Shown here piece by piece: positions 21,187 through 29,497 of a DNA stretch of 41,482 bases; the stretch's first letter is position 1, and each line of letters starts with the position of its first letter. The stretch is from NCBI RefSeq assembly GCF_001434665.1, contig NZ_AZDG01000021.1, positions 1-41,482 of the forward strand, written 5' to 3'. The translations under genes and the position numbers were made by a program. The DNA comes from Companilactobacillus tucceti DSM 20183. GTDB taxonomy: Bacteria; Bacillota; Bacilli; Lactobacillales; Lactobacillaceae. The notes below the pieces were generated by a model, which did not search any database, was not told the DNA's origin, and worked only from the letters and a program-made list of their open reading frames with translations.

Positions 21187-21852
21187 ATGAAAAAATTATT
21201 ATCAATCGCATTATTAAGTACAGTAGCACTAACAGCAATTGGAGCAACATCAAATACAGTCGATGCCGCAACTACAATTGATAGTACACATGTTAAAGTT
21301 GAATCAGGTGATTCATTTAAGAGTATCGCTGAAGCAAATGGCGTTTCAGTTTCAGCACTTGAACAAGCTAATAATAAAGAAGTCGGTGGATTTGATTTGA
21401 TCTTCCCTGGTGAAACAGTAACATTACCATCAGCAACATCAAATACTTCATCTACACAAAATACAAATACACAAGCAACACAAACACAACAAGCAACAAC
21501 TGATACAACAAATACAGCATCACAAGCAACACAATCTACACAAGTAAATACTGCTAATACAACAACACAATCAAGTACAACAGGTACATCACAAGGAACA
21601 TTTAAGATCAGTTTCTATGATCCAGCCGTATTAGGTTCAAATATGGGTTACAGTGGTGTTGCCGCTAACTTATCAGTATTCCCTAAGGGAACACAACTTA
21701 AGATCACATTGTCAGATGGTACTGTAATGTACAGAACGGTTAATGATACAGGTACATTTGCTAACAGCAACTCACAACAATTAGATGTTGCTATGCCAAG
21801 TTCATCAATTCCTTCATATGGTGTTACAACAGCCACAGTTGAAATTGTTTAA
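21187..21852 (+). CDS. secreted LysM plus 3D (RlpA-like) wall protein
   Basis: 221 residues: signal peptide (cut near VDAA at 28), one LysM domain (about 34-80, VKVESGDSFKSIAEANGVS, binds peptidoglycan), a Gln/Thr/Ser-rich linker (about 82-137), and a C-terminal double-psi barrel of 3D type (about 139-221) with VNDTG and LDVAMPSSSIPSYGV. Such proteins act in wall turnover, often as lytic enzymes or resuscitation-type factors. The ribosome site is weak (AAGGATG about 11 bases upstream). The linker DNA is a run of ACA/CAA codons. Confidence 0.85.
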   Translation: MKKLLSIALLSTVALTAIGATSNTVDAATTIDSTHVKVESGDSFKSIAEANGVSVSALEQANNKEVGGFDLIFPGETVTLPSATSNTSSTQNTNTQATQTQQATTDTTNTASQATQSTQVNTANTTTQSSTTGTSQGTFKISFYDPAVLGSNMGYSGVAANLSVFPKGTQLKITLSDGTVMYRTVNDTGTFANSNSQQLDVAMPSSSIPSYGVTTATVEIV

Positions 21853-21867
21853 TAGATTAAATTAATG

Positions 21868-21895
21868 AGAACTCCGAAAGGAGTTCTTTTTTTGT
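21868..21895 (+). terminator. terminator of the LysM/3D gene
   Basis: AGAACTCC, loop GAAA, GGAGTTCT, then a run of T. Perfect 8-bp stem with a stable tetraloop, 15-20 bases after the stop. Confidence 0.92.
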
Positions 21896-21908
21896 TTCTT
21901 TTAAGTTT

Positions 21909-22096
21909 AATAATACTTATTAATTCTAAAAAAAAGTATTATTTTACATAAAATCTCTATTAATAATCTGTTTTCAGTAGTAAAGTATTAATTGGAAAAG
22001 GTATGAAATCGGTAACAAAGTAACGAATTCATAGAAATTAATAACTATAGTAATAAAGTATTACTTTATAACAAACAACATAAGTATTATAGTATT
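21909..22096. promoter_or_regulatory. cluster of AGTATTA motifs before the lipoprotein gene
   Basis: AATAATACTT (21909-21918) faces AAGTATTATT (21934-21943); further AGTATTA copies lie at 21984-21990, 22057-22063 and 22083-22089; and AGTAATA-AAG-TATTACT (22049-22065) is a perfect palindrome. The density of one motif in 190 bases suggests repeated operator sites. Confidence 0.4.
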
Positions 22097-22120
22097 GTTT
22101 GAAGACAAGGGGGGATAATT

Positions 22121-23008
22121 ATAAAATTAAAAAAAGTTTTTAAGGGAATAATTATATCAGCAGCATTGATGATCTTTGCAACAGCTTGTTCTAATCAGTC
22201 TAAAGAGAGTATTCAGAAGCCTGATACACAACAAGAAGAAACTGAGTATTATCAGGATTTATCTAAGTCAGATAGACAAAAAATCGATTTTACTTTTAAA
22301 GCAGTAGAAGACGATTCTACTGATGGTTCTAATACAAATTACATTGTTGATACAACAGTGAAGAACAATGGTACTAAGAGTATTAAATTAAGTTTGTCGA
22401 AGTTCTTTATGATGAATCCATATGATGAAGAGACCAAGGTTACTTCAAGTCAGAAACAAACTATTACATTAAAGTCTGGACAAAAAAAGACCATCAAACA
22501 AATGTTTGAGAATGTCTCAAAAGATGTTATTGATGGTCAAGGAGCCTATTATTATTTGAATAAGAATTACCGATTGGCATATTTCTATGATTCAACCAGT
22601 GATAAAGGTGCCATTTCAGATAATTTAAGTGATAGTGCAGCTAAAAAGTTTAACAAGAAAAAAGCTGATGATGACTCACAAGCAAGTACTACTGATAATT
22701 CTGTTAATAATACTAATTCTTCCACAACGACTGAGAATACTAATCAGCAAAATAGTCAACAGACGAATTCACAAGATAATAATTCCTCAGTTAATGTTAT
22801 TAATACATCAGATCAAGCAATTGCAAAATTTAAACAAGATTGGCATATGCCAATGAGAGATGTTTATGCTGAACCAGTTAATGGAGGATTTTATGTTTAC
22901 ACCACTGATGCACTTGGTGGTACTACATCTGAAACAATTTTATATGATGGAAGTGTGATTAATTCTTCGTATAATTCTCCATCTGATTCTGATGATTCAG
23001 GCTTTTAG
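22121..23008 (+). CDS. lipoprotein with non-standard (ATA/ATT) start codon
   Basis: The frame upstream of the first normal start (TTG 22166) encodes a complete lipoprotein signal: K-L-K-K-V-F-K, hydrophobic core, lipobox FATAC. A strong AAGGGGGG site (22108-22114) sits 5-7 bases before ATT 22118 and ATA 22121, and no ATG, GTG or TTG is there. I infer initiation at ATA 22121 (a changed ATG) or a damaged start; TTG 22166 would cut the signal. The mature part has a DUF4352/telokin-like beta region (about 50-150), a Ser/Thr/Asn linker (180-230) and a C-terminal 50-residue domain. Function unknown. Confidence 0.6.
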   Translation: MKLKKVFKGIIISAALMIFATACSNQSKESIQKPDTQQEETEYYQDLSKSDRQKIDFTFKAVEDDSTDGSNTNYIVDTTVKNNGTKSIKLSLSKFFMMNPYDEETKVTSSQKQTITLKSGQKKTIKQMFENVSKDVIDGQGAYYYLNKNYRLAYFYDSTSDKGAISDNLSDSAAKKFNKKKADDDSQASTTDNSVNNTNSSTTTENTNQQNSQQTNSQDNNSSVNVINTSDQAIAKFKQDWHMPMRDVYAEPVNGGFYVYTTDALGGTTSETILYDGSVINSSYNSPSDSDDSGF

Positions 23009-23013
23009 GATAT

Positions 23014-23039
23014 AAAAAAAGAAACCCCGAAGAGTTTCT
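23014..23039 (-). terminator. terminator of the XRE gene (UUCG tetraloop)
   Basis: On the minus strand AGAAACTC, loop TTCG, GGGTTTCT is followed by seven T. The stop codon of the XRE gene overlaps the stem. It also ends convergently against the lipoprotein gene. Confidence 0.85.
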
Positions 23040-23379
23040 AATTTTCGTCCATATACTTAAGCAAATCTACAATTCTTTTTGATAGTTCATCTCTTTTATC
23101 CATTGGCTTTGATATTAGATAATTGATTAGTTCTAAGTAATGAATTCCGCTGTCATGTGATTCAGAAAAAATCGTAGATATTTTTAAATTAAGAGCAGTT
23201 AATATTTGATCTAACTTCTTTAAAGAAATATTGTTATTAACACCACGTTCTATTTGTGAAACTAAACTTTCACTGACATCTGCCCTTTCTGCTAATTGTT
23301 CGATAGTTAAATTTAAAGATTTACGCTTAAAACGTACTACCATACCTATTTTGTTCATAGGGTTAAATTCATTGGTCAT
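23038..23379 (-). CDS. XRE-family HTH regulator
   Basis: 113 residues. HTH domain at about 11-66: GMVVRFKRKSLNLTIEQLAE, with the recognition region ESLVSQIERG. The short C-terminal helix pair (about 75-113) probably dimerises. ATG 23379 (minus) has GAGGTG 7 bases upstream. It is divergent from the SLAP protein gene at 23539 and convergent with the lipoprotein, so those two are possible targets. It looks chromosomal rather than phage-type because no phage genes flank it. Confidence 0.88.
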   Translation of the reverse strand: MTNEFNPMNKIGMVVRFKRKSLNLTIEQLAERADVSESLVSQIERGVNNNISLKKLDQILTALNLKISTIFSESHDSGIHYLELINYLISKPMDKRDELSKRIVDLLKYMDEN

Positions 23380-23538
23380 ATAAACACCTCAATTTACTTC
23401 TTAGCAAAGCATAATTGAGGGTGAAGGCATTTTGAATAGAAAATATTGGTTTTTTTTTGATTTTATATGCAAAATAATACCTATTTAATGAAGAAATATA
23501 GTATTTAATTAAATATTTAAAAAGAGGAGTAATTAATA

Positions 23539-24300
23539 ATGAATAAAAAACGTATTTTATTAAGTGTTTTTACAGGAGCAATTGCTGCAACGTCTTTTGC
23601 AGTTTTTAACAATGTCACTAATGTCTCAGCTAGTGGTGTGGTTCATACAAAAGATGCAACAACATTTCTTTTTACAAGAACTGGGGAAATGATCAATACT
23701 CGAGCCTTAGCACCAAATACTCCATGGCAAGTTGGAGATATTATTCAAGTTAACGGCGAGACCTTATATCAAGTTTCGACAAACGAATTTGTTAAAGAAG
23801 GTAGCGTCACATATGAGGCGCCTAATTCAACAACACCTACAGAAAAGCCTAATAATGATCAAAATCCAAATGCCGGTGTCACAGTTAGTGTAGATTTACC
23901 ATGGGGGGCACCAATATTTGATGATCGAACTCAAGAAGTAACTAATGCTCCAGCAGGTTCTGCCTTTAAAGTTGGAAGAATCGTTCAATCAGATACAGGA
24001 TTAGTATACTATCAAGTTTCAACACACGGCTGGATGGTCGGAGATTTAGTTAAAGTATCGGGTAACTTAGGCAAAGTTGAACAAGTATACGGATTCAGAC
24101 CAATTGGTGAGTATCAGGGAGAATCTGCAGATGATATGAGAGAAGCATTATATGAAATGGGTTGTGATTGGGATGCTCTAGAGTCAATTCCAGATGACGT
24201 TATCAATGAACAATCTACAATATCAAATTATAGTGGTAGCGATATTGGAGACTTAAGCAGAAGATTAAATAATATCAATCCTAATGTAGGTGGTCTATAG
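23539..24300 (+). CDS. secreted protein with two SLAP-like domains
   Basis: 253 residues, signal peptide cut near VSAS (about 32). Two wall-binding SLAP-like domains, about 35-93 ending LYQVSTNEFVKEGSV and about 112-176 ending YYQVSTHGWMVGDLV, separated by a Pro/Asn/Thr linker. The C-terminal 75 residues are acidic with no known domain. AGAGGAG lies before ATG 23539. The domains resemble those in the prophage endolysin and in the protein at 1-467. Likely a surface protein held non-covalently. Confidence 0.8.
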   Translation: MNKKRILLSVFTGAIAATSFAVFNNVTNVSASGVVHTKDATTFLFTRTGEMINTRALAPNTPWQVGDIIQVNGETLYQVSTNEFVKEGSVTYEAPNSTTPTEKPNNDQNPNAGVTVSVDLPWGAPIFDDRTQEVTNAPAGSAFKVGRIVQSDTGLVYYQVSTHGWMVGDLVKVSGNLGKVEQVYGFRPIGEYQGESADDMREALYEMGCDWDALESIPDDVINEQSTISNYSGSDIGDLSRRLNNINPNVGGL

Positions 24301-24305
24301 ACTTA

Positions 24306-24342
24306 AAAAATTGTGTTAGTTTGATAACACAATTTTTTTATA
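24306..24342 (+). terminator. terminator of the SLAP gene
   Basis: AAATTGTGTTA and TAACACAATTT form an 11-bp perfect stem with A and T runs on either side. Confidence 0.88.
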
Positions 24343-24367
24343 GCTAAAAATAACGGGGGATAGAAAT

Positions 24368-24835
24368 ATGTTTTGGGTATATAGTATAGGTTTATGGGTG
24401 GTTTTGATATTCATAGTATTTGCAGCAAACGCTTATTACGATGAAAGTCCAAACTTAAAAAAGATAATGACTTCGGTGATTTTGATGGCTTTACTTATAG
24501 GTGTTAAATCGCAAGTTGCTCTCAACAAGACATACATCATTGGTAATGAATATTATTCTAAATATCAACCTAGATATGAAGTTGAGATCCTAAGCAATAA
24601 TGAGATGTCAGTCAATTTTGCGAATGACTATGATGATTCTGATTTTAGAACGGTTTATTACTCAAAGGAAGGAAACGATTTAGTGATTGATCGTGACGAT
24701 GTTTACGATAACTACAAGAACGATGTTACGGGCGTCAAACTAAGATTATCTGATGGTAACAAGAAAGCGCGTTTTATTTATTCATTTGGGGATAAAAGTA
24801 CTGAAAAAGATTACGTTTTAACTTTGAAAAAATAA
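24368..24835 (+). CDS. unknown membrane-anchored protein
   Basis: 155 residues. Two hydrophobic segments at about 4-21 and 31-47 are followed by an extracellular or cytosolic beta-rich acidic region of about 100 residues (with YYSKEGNDLVIDRDD). GGGGGAT precedes ATG 24368. It lies 22 bases before a lipoprotein gene and shares its transcript. I do not recognise the family. Confidence 0.65.
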   Translation: MFWVYSIGLWVVLIFIVFAANAYYDESPNLKKIMTSVILMALLIGVKSQVALNKTYIIGNEYYSKYQPRYEVEILSNNEMSVNFANDYDDSDFRTVYYSKEGNDLVIDRDDVYDNYKNDVTGVKLRLSDGNKKARFIYSFGDKSTEKDYVLTLKK

Positions 24836-24857
24836 TGTATAAAGGGGATGGATGTTA

Positions 24858-25376
24858 ATGAAAAAAAGAGTTTGGGGAGTAATAATGGTTATGTTGTTGA
24901 TGTTGGTGACAACAGCATGTTCAAGTCAATCAGACAGTTCAAGTAATAGTGCAACCTCTGCTGATCCAGAGGTAAGTAAGGATGAAAGAGAAGCTCAAAA
25001 AGCAATAGATAGATTTGATGAATGTTCAGCATTTAATGGTCAATTTGTACTTGCGGAGTATGGAAATATTACTAAAACTAAAGCTACATTAATGCATAAC
25101 GACTCTGAAGACTCATATAAATTTTCCTTAACATTAAGTGGACAGAGTTCACCACTCGTTACATTTTATTTAGCTAAAATTGAAGTTCCAAAAGCGGACA
25201 GATATTTTTATGTATTTGTTTCTACGCAAGCACACGGATATTTTTATAAAGAAATAAAAGATGATAATGAAATAGTTGGAATTGGTGATGGTTTTGATAC
25301 AGGTAAAATAACTTTAAGTGACATAGAAGATAATTTTGAAATGTCCAATTCAAAGGAATTCACACTACATGCTTAA
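24858..25376 (+). CDS. small lipoprotein, unknown function
   Basis: 172 residues from ATG 24858 (MKKRVW; ATG 24852 is closer to the GGGGATGG site but gives a poorer spacing). Lipobox TTAC at about 19-22, then a Ser/Asp linker and a beta-rich domain. It pairs with the membrane protein before it. No family match seen. Confidence 0.65.
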   Translation: MKKRVWGVIMVMLLMLVTTACSSQSDSSSNSATSADPEVSKDEREAQKAIDRFDECSAFNGQFVLAEYGNITKTKATLMHNDSEDSYKFSLTLSGQSSPLVTFYLAKIEVPKADRYFYVFVSTQAHGYFYKEIKDDNEIVGIGDGFDTGKITLSDIEDNFEMSNSKEFTLHA

Positions 25377-25541
25377 TCCTATTTTTATTTTAATAAATCA
25401 AATTTATACCTATTGAAAATTTGTATTTTTTAATTTTGATTGAAAATCTTTGAATCCCGTTATAGCGGCAATTTAGAACTTTAAAATGATTATATTTAAT
25501 ATAACAAATAACTTTAATGTTAATTATTTCTAATAAACCAG

Positions 25542-25570
25542 TTGACATTTTAATTCGTAGATTGTATTAT
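25542..25570 (+). promoter_or_regulatory. promoter of the methionine-uptake operon
   Basis: TTGACA (25542-25547) and TATTAT (25565-25570) with exact 17-base spacing, 30-40 bases before the T-box leader. The stretch 25377-25541 before it has no gene. Confidence 0.85.
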
Positions 25571-25589
25571 CTTGTCAACGATTAATAAA

Positions 25590-25880
25590 TCAATAACTTC
25601 AAACAAAGAGATCAGGGGAAGTAATTTACAGTTGTTTGCACAGAAAGCCTCGGCTGTTGAGAAGAGGACTTACAACTTAAATGAAAATGACCTGTGATTG
25701 GTACTCTGAGTCCTAATGGATAAAGACGTAATGGTTGGTACCCTTTACAGTACACGCACATAGATAATTTCCGTGTGTTGTTGAGAAAATAAGTGTAAGC
25801 TTATTTTGAATTAGAATGGTACCGCGATCAGTCGCTTCTAAAAACATCAATTGATGTTTTACAGAAGCGGCTTTTTTTGT
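25590..25880 (+). promoter_or_regulatory. methionine T-box riboswitch with terminator/antiterminator
   Basis: The leader holds the T-box bulge sequence GAATGGTACCGCG (25814-25825) and the downstream terminator (GTCGCTTCT 25831-25839 with AGAAGCGGC 25863-25871, then seven T). Upstream is the stem I region; the likely specifier is ATG (25687-25689) in the GAAAATGACC context, matching tRNA-Met. Uncharged tRNA-Met would favour the antiterminator and allow expression of the transporter genes. The specifier agrees with the downstream MetQ/MetN/MetI products, which supports the reading. Confidence 0.9.
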
Positions 25881-25929
25881 TTCTGTTAATGATTTATTGA
25901 CAATAATTTATATGGGTGGGGATAAGAAG

Positions 25930-26745
25930 ATGAAGTTTAAGAAAGTATTATTATTAATTTTTACAGCAGTATTCGTTTTTGTATTAGCTGGTTGTGGAAA
26001 TCAAAATAAAGAAACAACTATTAAGGTAGGGATTAACAATTCTGATACTGAAATTTGGAAAGTTGTTAAGAAAAATGCCAAGAAAAAGGGAATCAATCTT
26101 AAAATCGTTGAGTTTAGTGATTATAATCAACCAAACACAGCACTTGCACAAGGTGAAATTGATATGAATGCCTATCAACATAGATACTTCCTTGATTCAT
26201 GGAATAAGTCACATCATACAGATCTAGTTCCAATTGGAGATACAGTTATTCAACCAATGGCTGCCTTTTCACATAAGATAACCAATCTAGACCAATTGAA
26301 GGAGGGCGCTAAGATTGCAATTCCAAACGATGCTTCTAATGGAGGTCGTGCATTGCAATTACTAGAATCAGCCGGCATCATCAAGTTGGACGACAGTGTA
26401 AAGATGCCTACAACTAAGAATATTAAGCAAAATAAATTAAATCTTAAATTTACACCTTTAGATGCAGCACAAACAGCACGTTCATTAGATGACGTTGACG
26501 TAGCAATTGTTAACGGAAATGTTGCCAGTGATGCTAAGTTAGATCCTAAAAAAGCAATTTATACAGAAAAAGTTAATGATAAATCTAAACCATGGATCAA
26601 TATTATCGTTGTAGATAAGAAGAACAAAGATAACAAAGATTACAAGAAAGTTGTTAAAGCATTCCAAACAAAAGCTGTTGCTAAAGAAATTAAAAAAGTT
26701 TATGGCGGAAGCGCAATTCCAGCCTGGAACAATGATTTAAAATAG
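25930..26745 (+). CDS. metQ: methionine ABC transporter binding lipoprotein MetQ, copy 1
   Basis: 271 residues from ATG 25930 behind GGTGGGGAT. Lipobox LAGC at about 19-22. MetQ/NlpA family features: IKVGINNSDTEIWK, LKIVEFSDYNQPNTALAQGEIDMNAYQH, AIPNDASNGGRALQLLE, LDAAQTARSLDDVDVAIVNG. Binds methionine outside the membrane for the MetNI channel. First gene after the T-box. A paralogue follows at 26772, so the operon has two binding proteins. Confidence 0.92.
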   Translation: MKFKKVLLLIFTAVFVFVLAGCGNQNKETTIKVGINNSDTEIWKVVKKNAKKKGINLKIVEFSDYNQPNTALAQGEIDMNAYQHRYFLDSWNKSHHTDLVPIGDTVIQPMAAFSHKITNLDQLKEGAKIAIPNDASNGGRALQLLESAGIIKLDDSVKMPTTKNIKQNKLNLKFTPLDAAQTARSLDDVDVAIVNGNVASDAKLDPKKAIYTEKVNDKSKPWINIIVVDKKNKDNKDYKKVVKAFQTKAVAKEIKKVYGGSAIPAWNNDLK

Positions 26746-26771
26746 ATGACCTTAAATAGGGGGAACTAAAT

Positions 26772-27602
26772 ATGAAGAAGTTAAATAAACTAACAAAAGT
26801 TTTATTACTAGCAATTTCATTTTTCTCAATTTTCGCACTAGTAGGTTGTGGACAACAAAAAGATTCAGCAAATAAGACGGTTAAAATTGGTATCTATGGA
26901 TCAGATGATCGTGTTTGGAAACCAATTGTCAGCAAGTTGAAGAAGCAAGGTATCACTTTAAAAATAGTTGAATTTAATGATTACAATACTCCTAATAAAG
27001 CTTTGGAATCTGGAGAACTAGATATTAATGCTTTCCAAAATTATCACTTCATGAATGATTGGAACAAGGCCAATAAAGGTGATATTGTTTCGATCGGTGA
27101 TACATATATTGCACCATTGAGAGTTTATTCAAAATCATTAAAGAATATCAGTGAATTAAAAGATGGTTCAAAAGTTGCTATTCCTAGTGATTCAACAAAT
27201 GAAGATCGTGGATTAAGAGTTCTACAACAAGCAGGTTTGATCAAGTTGAAGGATAAATCATCGCTTTTAACTACCAAAGATGTAACTGATAATCCAAAGA
27301 AATTAAAGATAACACCACTAGATGCAGCACAAACAGCACATTCACTTACTGACGTTGCAATCGCAGTCGTTAATAATGATGTTGCCCAAGATGCTAAATT
27401 GGAACCAAGTTCTGCTATTTATAAGGAAAAAATCACTAAAGAATCAAAACCATATGTAAATATTGTTGCTACAACTAAGAAGAATAAGGACAATAAGACA
27501 TATAAGAAAGTTGTAAAAGCTTATCAAACTGAAGCTACTGCTAAGAAGATCAAAGAAGTTTATAATGGATCAACATATGCAGCATGGAACTACAAGTTTT
27601 AA
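26772..27602 (+). CDS. metQ: methionine ABC transporter binding lipoprotein MetQ, copy 2
   Basis: 276 residues, lipobox LVGC. Same family blocks as copy 1 (VKIGIYGSDDRVW, LKIVEFNDYNTPNKALESGELDINAFQN, AIPSDSTNEDRGLRVLQ, LDAAQTAHSLTDVAIAVVN), but clearly diverged. Two binding proteins may widen the ligand range (for example D- or L-methionine, methionine sulfoxide, or other amino acids), which is inference. GGGGG precedes ATG 26772. Confidence 0.92.
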   Translation: MKKLNKLTKVLLLAISFFSIFALVGCGQQKDSANKTVKIGIYGSDDRVWKPIVSKLKKQGITLKIVEFNDYNTPNKALESGELDINAFQNYHFMNDWNKANKGDIVSIGDTYIAPLRVYSKSLKNISELKDGSKVAIPSDSTNEDRGLRVLQQAGLIKLKDKSSLLTTKDVTDNPKKLKITPLDAAQTAHSLTDVAIAVVNNDVAQDAKLEPSSAIYKEKITKESKPYVNIVATTKKNKDNKTYKKVVKAYQTEATAKKIKEVYNGSTYAAWNYKF

Positions 27603-27635
27603 TATATTATCAGAAATTAAGTGAGGAGTAATTTG

Positions 27636-28697
27636 ATGGTAGAAAAAGGCGGAATAATTCAGCTTAAAAATATTGATGTTACTTTCCATAACGAAGGAAA
27701 GACGATCGAAGCTGTTAAGAATGTATCCATTAACGTAAATAAAGGCGATATCTTTGGCGTTATTGGTTATTCCGGCGCAGGAAAAAGTACTTTAGTACGT
27801 GTTATTAACTTATTGCAAAAACCCACGTCAGGTGAAGTTATTGTTAATGATAAGAATTTAACTAAATTAAGTGTCAAAGATCTACGTAAAGAACGTAAAA
27901 ATATCGGTATGATTTTTCAGCATTTTAATTTAATGCGCTCATTAACAGTTTTTGGCAATATAGATTTTCCATTGAGAGATTCTAAATTATCAAAACAAGA
28001 ACGTAAAGAGAAAGTAAATAAGTTATTAAGTCTGGTTGGACTGGAAGATCGTGCTAATAATTATCCTTCACAACTTTCTGGTGGTCAAAAACAACGTGTA
28101 GCCATTGCTCGTGCATTAGCCAGTGATCCAGAAATCCTAATATCAGATGAGGCAACAAGTGCCCTAGATCCTAAAACGACGACTGAAATATTGAACCTTT
28201 TGGGACGTTTAAATAAAGAATTAGGGATTACAATTGTTATCATTACCCACGAAATGGATGCTATCAAACAGATCTGTAATCGAGTAGCAGTTATGGAAGA
28301 TGGTAAATTGATTGAAGAGGGTGACTTGTTAACTATCTTTGGTAGTCCAAAGAAGAAGTTAACTAAAGACTTTGTTGATACTTCAACTCAAATTAGTTCA
28401 GTATTAGATGAAATAAAAGAAAGCGGAATTGTTAAATCACTTTCTGGTCGTCTAGTTGAATTGAATTATATTGGTAACGTAACTAATGAACCATTAGTTG
28501 TTGAGCTATATAAGAAGTTCAATGTTGAAGCTAACATCTTGTTTAGTAACATTGAAAGATTACAAAGTACAACAGTTGGTATTATGTTGTTTGCTTTAAC
28601 TGGTGACGATGATAAAGTCAGTGCAGCAATCGAGTATTTGAATAGTTTAAACGTTAATGTTAAAGAAATTGATATTACAGAAAGTGAGGAGGACTAA
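27636..28697 (+). CDS. metN: methionine ABC transporter ATPase MetN
   Basis: 353 residues from ATG 27636, 6 bases after GAGGAGT. Walker A GYSGAGKSTLVR (about 41-52), signature LSGGQKQRVAIARAL, Walker B EILISDEATSALDP, H-loop ITHE. The C-terminal 75 residues form the NIL (ferredoxin-like) regulatory domain known to sense methionine in MetN. Stop lies 2 bases before the permease start. Confidence 0.94.
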   Translation: MVEKGGIIQLKNIDVTFHNEGKTIEAVKNVSINVNKGDIFGVIGYSGAGKSTLVRVINLLQKPTSGEVIVNDKNLTKLSVKDLRKERKNIGMIFQHFNLMRSLTVFGNIDFPLRDSKLSKQERKEKVNKLLSLVGLEDRANNYPSQLSGGQKQRVAIARALASDPEILISDEATSALDPKTTTEILNLLGRLNKELGITIVIITHEMDAIKQICNRVAVMEDGKLIEEGDLLTIFGSPKKKLTKDFVDTSTQISSVLDEIKESGIVKSLSGRLVELNYIGNVTNEPLVVELYKKFNVEANILFSNIERLQSTTVGIMLFALTGDDDKVSAAIEYLNSLNVNVKEIDITESEED

Positions 28698-28699
28698 AC

Positions 28700-29389
28700 G
28701 TGACCAATTTTATTAATACATATCTTCCTAATGTTGTAGCAAACTGGGAAGGAGATAACGGATTTGTAGTTGCAATTTGGCAAACATTATATATGACTTT
28801 TGTCAGTGCTATATTTGCCGGTATCTTCGGTATTATTCTTGGTATCTTATTAGTAGTTACAACAGATGATGGAATTACACCTCACAAAAATTTCTATAAT
28901 GTTTTAGATAAGTTAGTCAATCTATTCCGTTCGATTCCTTTCGTTATCTTACTAGCTGTAATTGGACCATTTACTAAATTAGTAGTGGGTCAAACAATTG
29001 GACCAAAGGGTGCATTAGTACCATTGATTATTGGTACAGCTCCATTCTTTGCTAGACAAGTGCAATTAGCATTGGTTGAAGTTGATCATGGTGTTATCGA
29101 AGCTGCTGAAGCCATGGGATTATCACCTATGAAGATCATCTTTAGAGTTTATTTAAAAGAAGGTCTTCCTGAACTAATTCGTTCTGGAACTTTCACAACT
29201 ATTAGTTTGATTGGATTAACTGCCATGGCCGGTGCTGTTGGTGGTGGTGGTCTTGGTAACATGGCTATTGCTGTTGGTTATCAACGATTTGAAAATGATG
29301 TAACCATTGTCTCGATGATCTTTATCTTGATATTAGTCTTTATTATTCAAGGAATTGGTGATCTACTGGTTCGCAAGTTAGAACATTAA
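28700..29389 (+). CDS. metI: methionine ABC transporter permease MetI
   Basis: 229 residues, five membrane helices, GTG start with GAGGAG upstream. EAA-type loop at AAEAMGLSPMKIIFRVYLKEGLPE and the family block LTAMAGAVGGGGLGNMAI near the C-terminus. Forms the dimeric channel. Last gene of the operon; terminator follows at 29413. Confidence 0.93.
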   Translation: MTNFINTYLPNVVANWEGDNGFVVAIWQTLYMTFVSAIFAGIFGIILGILLVVTTDDGITPHKNFYNVLDKLVNLFRSIPFVILLAVIGPFTKLVVGQTIGPKGALVPLIIGTAPFFARQVQLALVEVDHGVIEAAEAMGLSPMKIIFRVYLKEGLPELIRSGTFTTISLIGLTAMAGAVGGGGLGNMAIAVGYQRFENDVTIVSMIFILILVFIIQGIGDLLVRKLEH

Positions 29390-29412
29390 TTTAAAATTTA
29401 GAATGAAAAATA

Positions 29413-29442
29413 AAACTAGCAATTTAATTGCTAGTTTTTTTG
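29413..29442 (+). terminator. terminator of the met operon
   Basis: AAACTAGCAA and TTGCTAGTTT pair perfectly around TTTAA and run into TTTTTT. Confidence 0.93.
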
Positions 29443-29482
29443 TTGACTTAATGAATGAATATAATTATAATTCATTCATTAA
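29443..29482 (+). promoter_or_regulatory. promoter with 35-base perfect palindrome operator
   Basis: TTGACT (29443-29448) and TATAAT (29466-29471) are 17 bases apart. TTAATGAATGAAT (29448-29460) and ATTCATTCATTAA (29470-29482) form perfect 13-base arms about a self-complementary centre, covering the spacer and -10. A repressor dimer bound here would block RNA polymerase. Confidence 0.75.
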
Positions 29483-29497
29483 GTTGCGGAGGGTAAG

